NCBI GenBank assembly: GCA_037445555.1
Contig: JBBIKG010000013.1
Span: 1-64,000 of the forward strand
Length of the DNA stretch: 64,000 nucleotides
Direction of reading: 5' to 3'
Source of the DNA: JAAYJT01 sp037445555
GTDB taxonomy: Bacteria; Bacteroidota; Bacteroidia; Bacteroidales; JAAYJT01
Shown here: positions 53,541 through 62,042 of the stretch, in pieces
Position numbering within the stretch: position 1 is the first letter of the stretch
Layout: each line of letters opens with the position of its first letter
Notes under the pieces: model-generated
Database searches by the model: none
The model's input: the letters and a program-made list of their open reading frames with translations, nothing else
What the model was told of the DNA's origin: nothing
Position numbers and translations under genes: made by a program

Positions 53541-53567
53541 CATCCAACCCCAAAAACCATATTTCCT

Positions 53568-54236
53568 TTGACCAAACGAAAGCTCGAACGATTCGAAGAG
53601 TGTAAATCTTTTACAAATCTATTTCAGTTTGGTTTTTTTGACCTGAAGGATGATTTTAGGCTAAAGGGAAAATGGAATAAGGAATATTTCGGGAATGAAA
53701 ACCCCATTGTGCTTGAGCTGGGCTGTGGCAAAGGAGACTACACGGTTTCGCTGGGAAGGCGAAACGCAGATAAGAATTACATCGGCATCGATAGCAAAGG
53801 GGCACGGCTTTGGCGTGGGTGTCGCACCGCAATTGACGAAGGGCTTGGCAATGTTGCGTTCATCCGCAGTCATATAGAATGGATTGAACGTCTTTTTGCT
53901 CCTGGCGAAGTGAGCGAACTTTGGATTACTTTTCCGGATCCTCAGCCCCGGAAGCCGCGCAAGCGACTCACCTCTCCCCGTTTTCTGGATCATTACTCAG
54001 GAGTTTTAAAACCCACAGGCAATATTCATCTCAAAACCGATAACTATTCTTTATATGCCTATACCCTGGAGGTAATTTATGATTTAGGGCATTCCCTTCA
54101 TTATGATACCCCCGATTTATACAATAATCCCCCCAGGAACGAGGCAACCGAGATTCAAACCTTTTATGAAAAAATGTTTCTGTGTCAGGGCGTGAAGATA
54201 ACCTATCTCCGGTTTTCATTAAATTCCGGCAAATAA
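53568..54236 (+). CDS. trmB: tRNA (guanosine(46)-N7)-methyltransferase
   Basis: 222 residues from a TTG start; no in-frame ATG exists upstream and the N-terminus TKRKLERFEE matches relatives. It carries the SAM motif IVLELGCGKGDYTVSLG, then IGIDSKGARLWRG, and the substrate-binding signature WITFPDPQPRKPRKRL. It methylates G46 in the variable loop of tRNAs. It is 27 bp downstream of the HU/SPOR gene and is followed closely by the alkyltransferase-like gene. Confidence 0.94.
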   Translation: MTKRKLERFEECKSFTNLFQFGFFDLKDDFRLKGKWNKEYFGNENPIVLELGCGKGDYTVSLGRRNADKNYIGIDSKGARLWRGCRTAIDEGLGNVAFIRSHIEWIERLFAPGEVSELWITFPDPQPRKPRKRLTSPRFLDHYSGVLKPTGNIHLKTDNYSLYAYTLEVIYDLGHSLHYDTPDLYNNPPRNEATEIQTFYEKMFLCQGVKITYLRFSLNSGK

Positions 54237-54259
54237 TTGATTCTGAATCCCTTGGGGCC

Positions 54260-54625
54260 GTGAATATCGAAGAAGCTTCCTTTTTTCAACGAGTTTATGA
54301 AGTGGTGAAACAAATTCCCTACGGCAGGGTCACCACTTACGGTGCCGTTGCGGCCTATCTGGGGTCGCGAAAGTCAGCCCGTATGGTAGGATGGGCGATG
54401 AATGTTTCACACACCTCGGGCGAAGATATTCCGGCTCACCGTGTCGTTAATCGAAACGGCCAATTGACCGGCAAACATTATTTCGGAGGAAATACGATCA
54501 TGCAGCAATTGCTTGAGTCGGAAGGTGTCATGATCGAAAACGACACTGTGCTGCATTTCAGCAGGTTGTTTTGGGATCCCCTACGCCATATGCCTGCTCC
54601 GGATGGTCAGGCTACCTCACTGTGA
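54260..54625 (+). CDS. Alkyltransferase-like protein (ATL), Cys to Ala at the active site
   Basis: 121 residues from the GTG at 54260; a longer frame from 54182 overlaps trmB and lacks family similarity. The MGMT fold is clear: VVKQIPYGRVTTYGAVAAYL, ARMVGWAMNVS and DIPAHRVVNRNGQLTG. The alkyl-accepting cysteine of MGMT (PCHRV) is Ala here, the hallmark of ATL proteins. These bind O6-alkylguanine without repairing it and hand the lesion to nucleotide excision repair. A clean sequence suggests it is functional. Confidence 0.88.
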   Translation: MNIEEASFFQRVYEVVKQIPYGRVTTYGAVAAYLGSRKSARMVGWAMNVSHTSGEDIPAHRVVNRNGQLTGKHYFGGNTIMQQLLESEGVMIENDTVLHFSRLFWDPLRHMPAPDGQATSL

Positions 54626-54714
54626 GCATTGAAGCGCATTCATTTCCAAATCAGTTGCATGTACTGAATTATTCTTATTTTTACCGATTCTAAATAAAAA
54701 TAAGGCGGGGTATA

Positions 54715-55812
54715 ATGAACTTTACAAAAGACGATGTGCTGAAAGCATTGAGCTGCGTGATTGAACCCGATCTCAAGAAAGATCTTGTTTCGCTGAAAAT
54801 GATTGAAAGTTTGGTCGTTGAGGGAAAACGGATCGCCTTTGATATCGTGCTAACCACTCCTGCATGCCCGCTCAAGGGGTTGATGAAAAAGAATTGCATC
54901 GATGCCATCCATTCGCATGTAGATCCGCAAGCTGAAGTTGATATTACATTTACCTCACGCACAACCAGCTCGAGAGCGCAGGCATCGGATTTTCTTAAAG
55001 GAGTGAAAAATGTCATTGCTGTTGTCTCAGGGAAAGGCGGAGTAGGAAAATCCACTATTGCCGCCAATCTGGCTGTGGCGCTTGCCAGGAGTCATTCAAA
55101 GGTTGGTCTGGTCGACGCTGACATTTACGGTCCTTCGGCCCCGATTATGTTCGATCTGAAAGGTGCACGGCCCGGTGCTGTGGAAGTAGATGGTCAGCTG
55201 AAGGTGATGCCGATACTAAAATATGGTGTCAGGCTTCTAAGCATTGGTTTTTTTGTTGAGCCCGAAAAGGCCCTCCTATGGCGGGGACCTATGGCCTCCA
55301 ACGCCCTCAAACAGCTCTTTACCGAGGCAGAGTGGGGGGATCTTGATTACATGATCATCGATATGCCTCCAGGAACCGGAGACATCCATCTCACGTTGGT
55401 TCAGCAACTTCCCGTTACAGGAGTAGTGGTAGTTTCCACACCGCAGGAAATTGCATTGGCCGACGCCCGAAAAGCCATTGCCATGTTCAGGCAGGAACAA
55501 GTAAATGTGCCAGTACTTGGGCTGATAGAAAACATGTCCTATTTTACACCCTCTGAATTACCCGAAAACAAATACTATATTTTCGGTAAAGGTGGAGGCG
55601 AGAAGCTGGCCGAAGAATTTAATATCGCTCTCCTGGGGCAAATACCCCTGGTACAGGCCATTTGTGAGTCGGGTGACCTTGGCAAACCCATTGTAGCTGA
55701 AGAGAGCTCGGTAACAGCAGATGCCATGGCACAAATTGCCGGCAAACTGGCACAACAGGTAGCCATTCGTAATGCCTTGCTGCCTCCAACACGCATTGTT
55801 GAAATAAAATAG
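54715..55812 (+). CDS. mrp: Mrp/ApbC-family iron-sulfur carrier ATPase
   Basis: 365 residues. An N-terminal MIP18-like domain (about 1-90) precedes the P-loop domain with the deviant Walker A VVSGKGGVGKSTIAANLAVA, LVDADIYGPSAPIMF, and MIIDMPPGTGDIHLTL. The C-x2-C motif of many Mrp proteins is not seen in the C-terminal third. It is thought to carry or insert [4Fe-4S] clusters. The Nfu gene directly downstream makes an FeS-assembly pair. Confidence 0.92.
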   Translation: MNFTKDDVLKALSCVIEPDLKKDLVSLKMIESLVVEGKRIAFDIVLTTPACPLKGLMKKNCIDAIHSHVDPQAEVDITFTSRTTSSRAQASDFLKGVKNVIAVVSGKGGVGKSTIAANLAVALARSHSKVGLVDADIYGPSAPIMFDLKGARPGAVEVDGQLKVMPILKYGVRLLSIGFFVEPEKALLWRGPMASNALKQLFTEAEWGDLDYMIIDMPPGTGDIHLTLVQQLPVTGVVVVSTPQEIALADARKAIAMFRQEQVNVPVLGLIENMSYFTPSELPENKYYIFGKGGGEKLAEEFNIALLGQIPLVQAICESGDLGKPIVAEESSVTADAMAQIAGKLAQQVAIRNALLPPTRIVEIK

Positions 55813-55834
55813 TAATCATTTATAAACTTATATC

Positions 55835-56074
55835 ATGAGTGCATCGATCGAATTAATTGAAAAAGTAAAACAGGTTATTGATCAGGTCAGGCCGTATTTG
55901 CAGGCCGACGGAGGTGATATACAATTTATTGAGCTTACCGAGGATAATGTGGTCAAAGTGCAGCTGCAGGGAGCATGCGGCTCGTGCCCTTATAGCCGCA
56001 TGACGTTGAAAAGCGGCGTTGAACAGGCAGTTAAACGAGCCTTACCCGAGATAAAGTCAGTAGAAGAAGCCTGA
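55835..56074 (+). CDS. NifU C-terminal-domain FeS scaffold (Nfu)
   Basis: 79 residues, one Nfu domain with RPYLQADGGDIQFIELTEDN and the cluster motif GACGSCPYSRMTLKSGVE. Dimers hold a cluster through the two C-x2-C pairs and pass it to apoproteins. It starts 22 bp after mrp. The stop lies 40 bp from the end of the convergent nadE gene. Confidence 0.94.
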   Translation: MSASIELIEKVKQVIDQVRPYLQADGGDIQFIELTEDNVVKVQLQGACGSCPYSRMTLKSGVEQAVKRALPEIKSVEEA

Positions 56075-56113
56075 TAATACAAAAGGGTTGCTTTTTTCCC
56101 GGCGAAGGACAAA

Positions 56114-57748
56114 TTACCTGAAAAGGTATTTGCCTACAATCGGCATGCGCCGGCCCGATCCGAAAGCCTTTGGCGATACCCTGAGTACAGGAGCCATCTG
56201 ATATCGCTTCCATTCACTGGCGTTCACCATATTTATTACCATGTCAACCAGATTTCGATCGTATCCCTGATCGGAGATCTGGTCCGGGCCCAGCTTATTT
56301 TCAATGTACCCTGTCAAAATCCCGTCGAGAATATCGTATTCAGGTAAGCTGTCGGTATCTTTCTGATTGTGCCTCAGTTCGGCCGAAGGCGCCTTGGTGA
56401 TGATGTTTTCTGGTATTATCTCCTTCTTTCGGTTGATATAGTGCGCCAACCTGTTAACCTGCGATTTGTATACGTCACCCAACACGGATAATCCGCCGCA
56501 CATATCGCCATACAGGGTGCCGTAGCCAACGGCGGCTTCGCTTTTATTGCTGGTGTTGAGCAGGATATAGCCAAATTTGTTACTGAATGCCATCAATAGG
56601 TTAGCCCTGATTCGGGCCTGAATATTTTCCTCCGTAACATCAAATGGCCTGTTGGCAAAATAGGGTTCCAGTAACTCGAGGAAAGCTTCATATGGCTGAT
56701 TGATCTTAACGATCTCATAGGGCGATTTGGTACGCACTAGCATTTCCCTTGCATCTTCGAGCGAGTGCTGCGATGAGAAAGGCGAAGGCATTAGCAGACT
56801 GATAACATAATCTTTGCCCAAAGCCTCTGCTGCGAGTGCAAGCACCACGGCACTGTCAATTCCTCCCGACAGGCCCAGGATAGCCTTTTTGAATCCCATT
56901 TTCGTAAAATAGTCCCTGATCCCCATCACCAGCGCATCGTATATCAGCGCCACATCCTCCGGATCATTATCGGCCCTTGCCTCGACAGGCAGATTTCTGA
57001 TATCAAACACCGCAAAGTCTTCTTCAAATTTTTTCAGTTTCCCTGAAAGGCGACCATGTTGATCAAGCACTATACTTTCCCCGTCAAATAGAAGCTCGGT
57101 TTGGCCTCCGACCTGGTTGACGTTCACCAATGGCAATCCGTACAGCTTCGCATTACGGCTTAGCACGTCGGTGCGGCGGGCGGTTTGGCGGTAGTGAAAC
57201 GGACTTGCTGCAATGTTAATGATCACATCCGGATGCTGTTTAACCAGCTCATCCATCGGCATCGAGGTGTAGAGTTTAGAGTCTTCCAAACCCCAAAGGT
57301 CTTCGCATATCGTAACCGCAAGCCGACCAAAAGGCAGATCGACAGCCCTGAATTCAGTATTTGGTTCAAAATAGCGATATTCGTCAAACACATCATAGTC
57401 GGGAAGTAATGATTTTTTTACAATGGAATGAATTTTCCCATCGTAGAGCACAAAGGCGGCATTGAATAGCGGCTTTCCCCGGGGGTTTTGATTTTTAACC
57501 GGCCCGCCTACCACAACAGCCACTTGATGCGATTCGGCCGCTAAAGCCTGAATATGACGGTAACATTCATCCACGAAATAATCAAACTCCAGAAAATCCG
57601 CTGCCGGATAACCCGGAATGCACATTTCCGGAAACACGATTACTTGTGCCCCTGCCTCGCGGGCAGTTTTGATATTCGCTCTGATTTTTGAGAGATTATG
57701 ATCAAAATCCCCAATCACAGTATTAATCTGGGCAAGAGCAATTTTCAT
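56114..57748 (-). CDS. nadE: Glutamine-dependent NAD+ synthetase
   Basis: 544 residues with a nitrilase-type glutaminase domain (first 250: VFPEMCIPGYPAADF, KKSLLPDYDVFDEYRYF, VTICEDLWG with the catalytic Cys) and the synthetase domain with LGLSGGIDSAVVLALAAEAL and NKSEAAVGYGTLYGDMCGGL. It converts deamido-NAD to NAD using glutamine. In Bacteroidota the gldB gene commonly lies beside nadE, as here. Confidence 0.95.
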   Translation of the reverse strand: MKIALAQINTVIGDFDHNLSKIRANIKTAREAGAQVIVFPEMCIPGYPAADFLEFDYFVDECYRHIQALAAESHQVAVVVGGPVKNQNPRGKPLFNAAFVLYDGKIHSIVKKSLLPDYDVFDEYRYFEPNTEFRAVDLPFGRLAVTICEDLWGLEDSKLYTSMPMDELVKQHPDVIINIAASPFHYRQTARRTDVLSRNAKLYGLPLVNVNQVGGQTELLFDGESIVLDQHGRLSGKLKKFEEDFAVFDIRNLPVEARADNDPEDVALIYDALVMGIRDYFTKMGFKKAILGLSGGIDSAVVLALAAEALGKDYVISLLMPSPFSSQHSLEDAREMLVRTKSPYEIVKINQPYEAFLELLEPYFANRPFDVTEENIQARIRANLLMAFSNKFGYILLNTSNKSEAAVGYGTLYGDMCGGLSVLGDVYKSQVNRLAHYINRKKEIIPENIITKAPSAELRHNQKDTDSLPEYDILDGILTGYIENKLGPDQISDQGYDRNLVDMVINMVNASEWKRYQMAPVLRVSPKAFGSGRRMPIVGKYLFR

Positions 57749-57936
57749 GACAGTAAAATCTATAACAAATTTCTGCGTTATGGTACAAATGTTGTTTTAC
57801 ATACGAAAGTAGCAAATAAACAGGGGTGAGCCGAAATGGCCGATATATTTATCACGATCTATTGCAAGGAAATATATGTTACAGTAAATTAGCAAATTAT
57901 TGCTTTTAAAATACCCCTCACCAATAAACAACTTCT

Positions 57937-58524
57937 ATGAAAAGAATTGCATTATTCGCTCTTCTGTTAGTTTTATCGACAACAACTTTTGCACAAAAGT
58001 TTTTTTCGTTAGGGCCAAAGGCCGGCTTTACAACGTCAAAACTAACCACTAACGATGCTGCTATCGTTAATGATTTTAAGACCAATTTTACCGGCGGGCT
58101 ATTCATTCGGCTTGGGTCGCGCACGTATGTGCAGCCGGAGGTTAATTTTGCCACCAAGGGCGGCATACTAAACAGCTCAAATGTGAGTTTTGCCAGTCGC
58201 ACAATCAACCTTAAGACAATAGAAGTGCCCATCCTGCTTGGATCAAAAGTGTTTGATTTCGGGATTGCTAACTTCAGGTTTCTTGCCGGACCGGTTGGAA
58301 CCTATTTACTTGATAAAGAAGTCTCATTTTCATCGGTTCCTTCAGTCGACGCGACCATATTTAAGGAACTATCATGGAGTGCACAGGCCGGTATGGGTGT
58401 CGATATTCTGATGTTTACCCTGGATGTGCGCTATGAATTTGGCCTGAGCGATCTTTTTTCAGAGGCTTCCATTGATGGGAAAACAGCCTTGTTCAATGTC
58501 AGCCTTGGCTGGAAGCTGTTTTAA
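57937..58524 (+). CDS. Outer-membrane beta-barrel protein (porin family)
   Basis: 195 residues with a signal peptide ending TTFAQK. The rest is a small beta-barrel with alternating hydrophobic residues: SLGPKAGFTTSKLTTN, RTYVQPEVNFATKGG, TIEVPILLGSKVF, FRFLAGPVGTYL, TLDVRYEFGLSDLF, and a last strand ending with Phe (VSLGWKLF). This is the eight-strand PorT/OmpX-like type typical of Bacteroidota. Function unknown. It sits between nadE and gldB. Confidence 0.85.
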   Translation: MKRIALFALLLVLSTTTFAQKFFSLGPKAGFTTSKLTTNDAAIVNDFKTNFTGGLFIRLGSRTYVQPEVNFATKGGILNSSNVSFASRTINLKTIEVPILLGSKVFDFGIANFRFLAGPVGTYLLDKEVSFSSVPSVDATIFKELSWSAQAGMGVDILMFTLDVRYEFGLSDLFSEASIDGKTALFNVSLGWKLF

Positions 58525-58580
58525 AATAAATCAGCTCAATCGGTTTCCTGAGCAACGCTCATGTATAAGTCGTTGACAAT

Positions 58581-59594
58581 ATGATCTTTTACGCAGTTAC
58601 AAGACAAAAATTTATCAGGATTGTTGCTTTGGTACTGCTATTCACAATCGCATGTACGGGTGAAAAGGGTGAAAAGGCGAAAATACGCAGCACACAGGTG
58701 GACGATGTCATAATTCGAAGATTTGATGTGGAGTTGTTTGCCGATTATAAAGGAGGCTTCGCACAACATCTAGCTGCACTGCAGGACAATTTTTACCCCT
58801 TTCTGAATTCCGAGGTTATTGATACTTCCGTGGTTGCCCAGTTGCATGCATTTGTCACAGACGAGGTTGTTCGCGAATTACATACCCTGACCCGTGACAA
58901 ATTCGCAGGCCTTACTGCTTTGGAAAAGAAACTTACCACCATTTTCCGGCACATTCGCTATTATTTTCCCGACTGGAAACAACCCGAGGTATTCACGTAC
59001 GTGTCGGGGCTTTATGGCGATTCGCCCATTCTCTATGATGGCACCTTTCTCCTCATTGCGCTCGACTGGTACCTGGGCGATGAATATGAAGGTTACAGAA
59101 AAGCCGGGTTGCCGCTTTACCGGATCAGGAGAATGACCCCGGCATATTTGCATGCCGATATAATCAAAACCATTTTATCTCAAGGGATAATCCCCCATAA
59201 GCCCGAAAACAGATTGCTGGACAAGTTGATTTCAGCCGGAAAACTTTATTATTTATCCGGGCTGATATTGGATGACCTGCAGCCCGAATATATTGTCGGG
59301 TTTCATAAGGATGGGCTGAAGTGGTGCAAAAACAATGAAAAACAAATGTGGACCTACTTTCTGGAGCATCAGCTGTTATATGCCACCGACGTAGTGTTGA
59401 TGAATAAATTTGTGGCTGACGGCCCTTTCACGGCTGCATTCCAGCGCGAATCGCCGGCGCGCGCCTCGCTTTGGGTTGGGTGGCAGATCGTGGCGGCATA
59501 CATGAAAAATAACCCGGAACTTACCCCCGGTCAGCTGATATTTGTAGGCCCGGACGAGATATTGAAAAACAGCCGTTATAAACCCGGGAGATGA
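58581..59594 (+). CDS. gldB: GldB-family gliding-motility-associated lipoprotein
   Basis: 337 residues with a lipobox (LLFTIACTGEK). The family core IIRRFDVELFADYKGGFAQH, FYPFLNSEVIDTS, IRYYFPDWKQPEVFTYVSGL, LIALDWYLGDEYEGY and MTPAYLHADIIKTIL is plain. GldB is a lipoprotein needed for gliding in Flavobacterium. It is present in many non-gliding Bacteroidota, so gliding itself cannot be inferred. No gldC gene follows here. Context with nadE supports the call. Confidence 0.9.
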   Translation: MIFYAVTRQKFIRIVALVLLFTIACTGEKGEKAKIRSTQVDDVIIRRFDVELFADYKGGFAQHLAALQDNFYPFLNSEVIDTSVVAQLHAFVTDEVVRELHTLTRDKFAGLTALEKKLTTIFRHIRYYFPDWKQPEVFTYVSGLYGDSPILYDGTFLLIALDWYLGDEYEGYRKAGLPLYRIRRMTPAYLHADIIKTILSQGIIPHKPENRLLDKLISAGKLYYLSGLILDDLQPEYIVGFHKDGLKWCKNNEKQMWTYFLEHQLLYATDVVLMNKFVADGPFTAAFQRESPARASLWVGWQIVAAYMKNNPELTPGQLIFVGPDEILKNSRYKPGR

Positions 59595-59820
59595 CAAGTA
59601 AGTACTTATAACCGTGTAACTTTTCAACAAAATGAGAAATTAAGCGTTTTAATGAAATAATGCCAACCGGAAAACCACGAGATAAATATTTTCAACTTTC
59701 TGTAATACAGTAGTTTCGCAAATATAAAATAAGAGCCTAGTTCTAATATGTTTGATAAATGGTTTGGCATGAATTTTTATTATCCGGGTTAAACCCGATA
59801 AAGACTAAATAAAACGTATC

Positions 59821-60681
59821 ATGAAAAAAATGTTTTTAGTTGTAGCTATTCTGCCGCTTATTGCAGGATGCTTTCAGAAAAAGAATGAACAAATTCTCAG
59901 CCTTCAGGCCGACAGCCTACGGATGACTCAAGCAATAGCTGAGCGCGACTCGTCGATAAATCTTCTTTTTGCATCATTGAATGAGATAGAAGAAAATCTT
60001 GCAACCATCCGCATGAAACAATCTCTGGTGTCAAAGCAAGCAACAGGAACCCGCGAAATGAAAGCGGATGTCAGAGAACGGATACAGGATAACCTGGCGG
60101 ACATCAATCAGTTGCTCGAAAAGAACCGGAGCCTGATTGCCTCTCTGAATACTCAATTGCGTGAGAGCAACATTAAAATTGCCGAACTTAATAAAACCAT
60201 CGAAAGACTCCAGTTCAATATTGAAGAGAAGGAACAGGAAATTGCAGACCTCAAAAACCAGCTGCTCTCGCTCAACCTCAAAGTGGAAGGCTTGACCCAG
60301 CGTGTGGCCGGGCTTGAACAGGAAAGTGCAAAAAAGACCGAAATCATTGACCAGCAAACTTCAGATATCAACACGGCATATTACATTGTTGGCACCCAGC
60401 GTGAGCTCCGCGATCTTGGCGTCATCAACCGCGAAGGGGGCTTTATTGGCTTGGGGCGTTCGACAAAATTTAATAAAGAATTTGCAAATGAGCATTTCAT
60501 TAAAATTGATATTCGTAACTTTACAGAAATTGAGCTGAATGCTAAACGCGTTGAATTAGTGACCACCCATGTAGCGGGAAGCTTTGAACTGGTTGGGGAG
60601 AATGTCGTCGAAAAACTGGTGATTAAAAATCCTGCCGAGTTCTGGAAAACCTCAAAATATCTTGTCATATCAACAAGATAA
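59821..60681 (+). CDS. Coiled-coil lipoprotein
   Basis: 286 residues. The signal ends in LIAGCFQKKNE. A long coiled coil (about 25-180; for example KIAELNKTIERLQFNIEEKE) precedes a C-terminal beta domain of some 100 residues with AYYIVGTQRELRDLGVIN and GGFIGLGRSTKFNKEF. Bacteroidota homologues are sometimes named Cbp1-like adhesin, but the function is not established. A classical terminator follows 17 bp after the stop. No clear -7 motif was found upstream. Confidence 0.75.
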   Translation: MKKMFLVVAILPLIAGCFQKKNEQILSLQADSLRMTQAIAERDSSINLLFASLNEIEENLATIRMKQSLVSKQATGTREMKADVRERIQDNLADINQLLEKNRSLIASLNTQLRESNIKIAELNKTIERLQFNIEEKEQEIADLKNQLLSLNLKVEGLTQRVAGLEQESAKKTEIIDQQTSDINTAYYIVGTQRELRDLGVINREGGFIGLGRSTKFNKEFANEHFIKIDIRNFTEIELNAKRVELVTTHVAGSFELVGENVVEKLVIKNPAEFWKTSKYLVISTR

Positions 60682-60697
60682 CCTTAGCCTGCAAGGC

Positions 60698-60728
60698 AAA
60701 ACCCCCGGAGCATAACCGGGGGTTTTTT
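60698..60728 (+). terminator. Intrinsic terminator of the coiled-coil lipoprotein gene
   Basis: CCCCCGG (60702-60708) pairs with CCGGGGG (60716-60722), flanked by AAAA on the left and TTTTTT (60723-60728) on the right. Confidence 0.9.
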
Positions 60729-60783
60729 ATTGATAAGAGATCAATGACCCCATTGGTTTTAATATCCTTTTCTCGACATGCTA

Positions 60784-61003
60784 CTTAGGATATTTCGATC
60801 CAGTGTGAATGTTTAATTAGAAAAATATTCTGAGGATATATGTCGAAAAGTGCCCGTGGGGTCGCATGACATGTCAAATGTATAATCGGTAAAATAATTA
60901 TTGCGCCCCCCTGCAACCAGACTAAAAACAATGTCGATCCCGGTCTTTATTCCAGCGAATCACCTGGTTCGCAAAAGCCCCAAAGCAATATTAATCATAT
61001 ATG
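60784..61003 (-). pseudogene. Decayed duplicate of the 3' end of the DUF5916 gene
   Basis: About 220 bp align well with 62043-62260, the last 70 codons of the intact DUF5916 gene on the same strand. Shared stretches include ATTCTGAGGATA, ATGTCGAAAAGTGCCCG and ATCGGTAAAATAATT. The decoded end keeps RALFDIYPQNIF in frame and then a stop, but upstream a C run is two bases longer and another 1-base insertion lies near 60860, so the frame is broken in at least two places. The rest of the gene is missing. Two genes (BON-LysM and dodecin) now stand between copy and parent. The sequence comparison is by eye and convincing; exact borders are approximate. Confidence 0.8.
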
Positions 61004-61113
61004 TGACAGGAACAACCATGGGAACTTACCGCAGGATAGTGCCGAACCGCGTATGTCGTTCCTTGGCTAACTTTTAAAGAAAAGACGAAAAAAAGCAGCT
61101 TAAGCCACTTATT

Positions 61114-61584
61114 TTAATCTACCGGCGGAATCACCAAAACCTGACCTGGATATATTTTATCCGGATGTTTTAGCATGGGTTTGTTTGCCTCAAATATCAC
61201 GGGATATTTGTTGGCATTCCCATAAAAGTGTTTCGCAATCTTCGAAAGGCTATCACCGCTTACAACCGTGTAAAACTGTTTTTCGGGTTCTGCAGTTTCG
61301 GGCAAGGCTCCCTGAGCGGGTACTACCTCAAGACGGTCTTCAACCTTTGAAATGCCATTCACATTTCCGGCAGCCACAATTATTCTGTTTTTATTGGCAA
61401 TGGTATCCACTATTCCGGTTAATGTGACTTTTTCGTCATCTACCTGAACCCTGATATTGTCGGTATCGAAACCGAAACTCCGGATATGCGCAGTGATGGC
61501 GGCAGCCTTGTCGGCTTCTTTAGCCGCTGCCGATTTGCCGAATATCTTTTCTCCGGCATTCTTAATAAATGAAATTAATCCCAT
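61114..61584 (-). CDS. BON-LysM protein (Kbp/YgaU-like)
   Basis: 156 residues. A BON domain (about 25-88, VQVDDEKVTLTGIVDTIANK) is followed by a short linker and a C-terminal LysM domain (YTVVSGDSLSKIAKHFYGNA ending GQVLVIPP). There is no signal peptide. E. coli Kbp, a cytoplasmic K+-binding protein of the same layout, is 149 residues long. A role in potassium sensing or cell-wall contact is inferred from family. It is followed, on the same strand, by nothing before the pseudogene; dodecin lies 46 bp upstream. Confidence 0.92.
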   Translation of the reverse strand: MGLISFIKNAGEKIFGKSAAAKEADKAAAITAHIRSFGFDTDNIRVQVDDEKVTLTGIVDTIANKNRIIVAAGNVNGISKVEDRLEVVPAQGALPETAEPEKQFYTVVSGDSLSKIAKHFYGNANKYPVIFEANKPMLKHPDKIYPGQVLVIPPVD

Positions 61585-61630
61585 AGAAACAATTTTTGAT
61601 TTGTTGATTTAATGAACTTTGTCGACCTGT

Positions 61631-61834
61631 TCAATCAAATACTTCAAAGGTTATTTTACAGGTAACCCTGAATTCAGAAATTTCTCCGTCCTTAATGACA
61701 GCGCTTTGGTCTTGAATCCAAACCGAACGAATTCCCTTTAAGGTTTGGGCGGCAGTTTTAACTGCATACCGCGTAGCATCTTCCCAACTCTTTTCGGACG
61801 ACGCCATGATTTCAATTACTTTTAATACCGACAT
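61631..61834 (-). CDS. Dodecin (flavin-storage protein)
   Basis: 67 residues, the usual dodecin length. The pattern LKVIEIMASSEKSWEDATRY followed by LKGIRSVWIQDQSAVI and EFRVTCKITFEVFD is typical of the family, with the conserved flavin-stacking Trp in SVWIQDQ. Twelve copies form a hollow sphere that stores FMN or riboflavin. It probably shares a transcript with the BON-LysM gene. Confidence 0.93.
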   Translation of the reverse strand: MSVLKVIEIMASSEKSWEDATRYAVKTAAQTLKGIRSVWIQDQSAVIKDGEISEFRVTCKITFEVFD

Positions 61835-62042
61835 AGGGATGTTTATTTAAGGTTTAACGGAATAAAATTAATAAAATCAGGGATAAGAAATAATCATTTA
61901 ACGCATAATTTCAAAATATTTGAAATATATGTGAGATCCGAAAATAATTAATTGTAATACAAAATTATACATCATTCAGGGAGAGCATTTTCCCCCAGGA
62001 TGAATCAGACTTCTGGCCTGAAAAATACCCGCAGCATATCAC

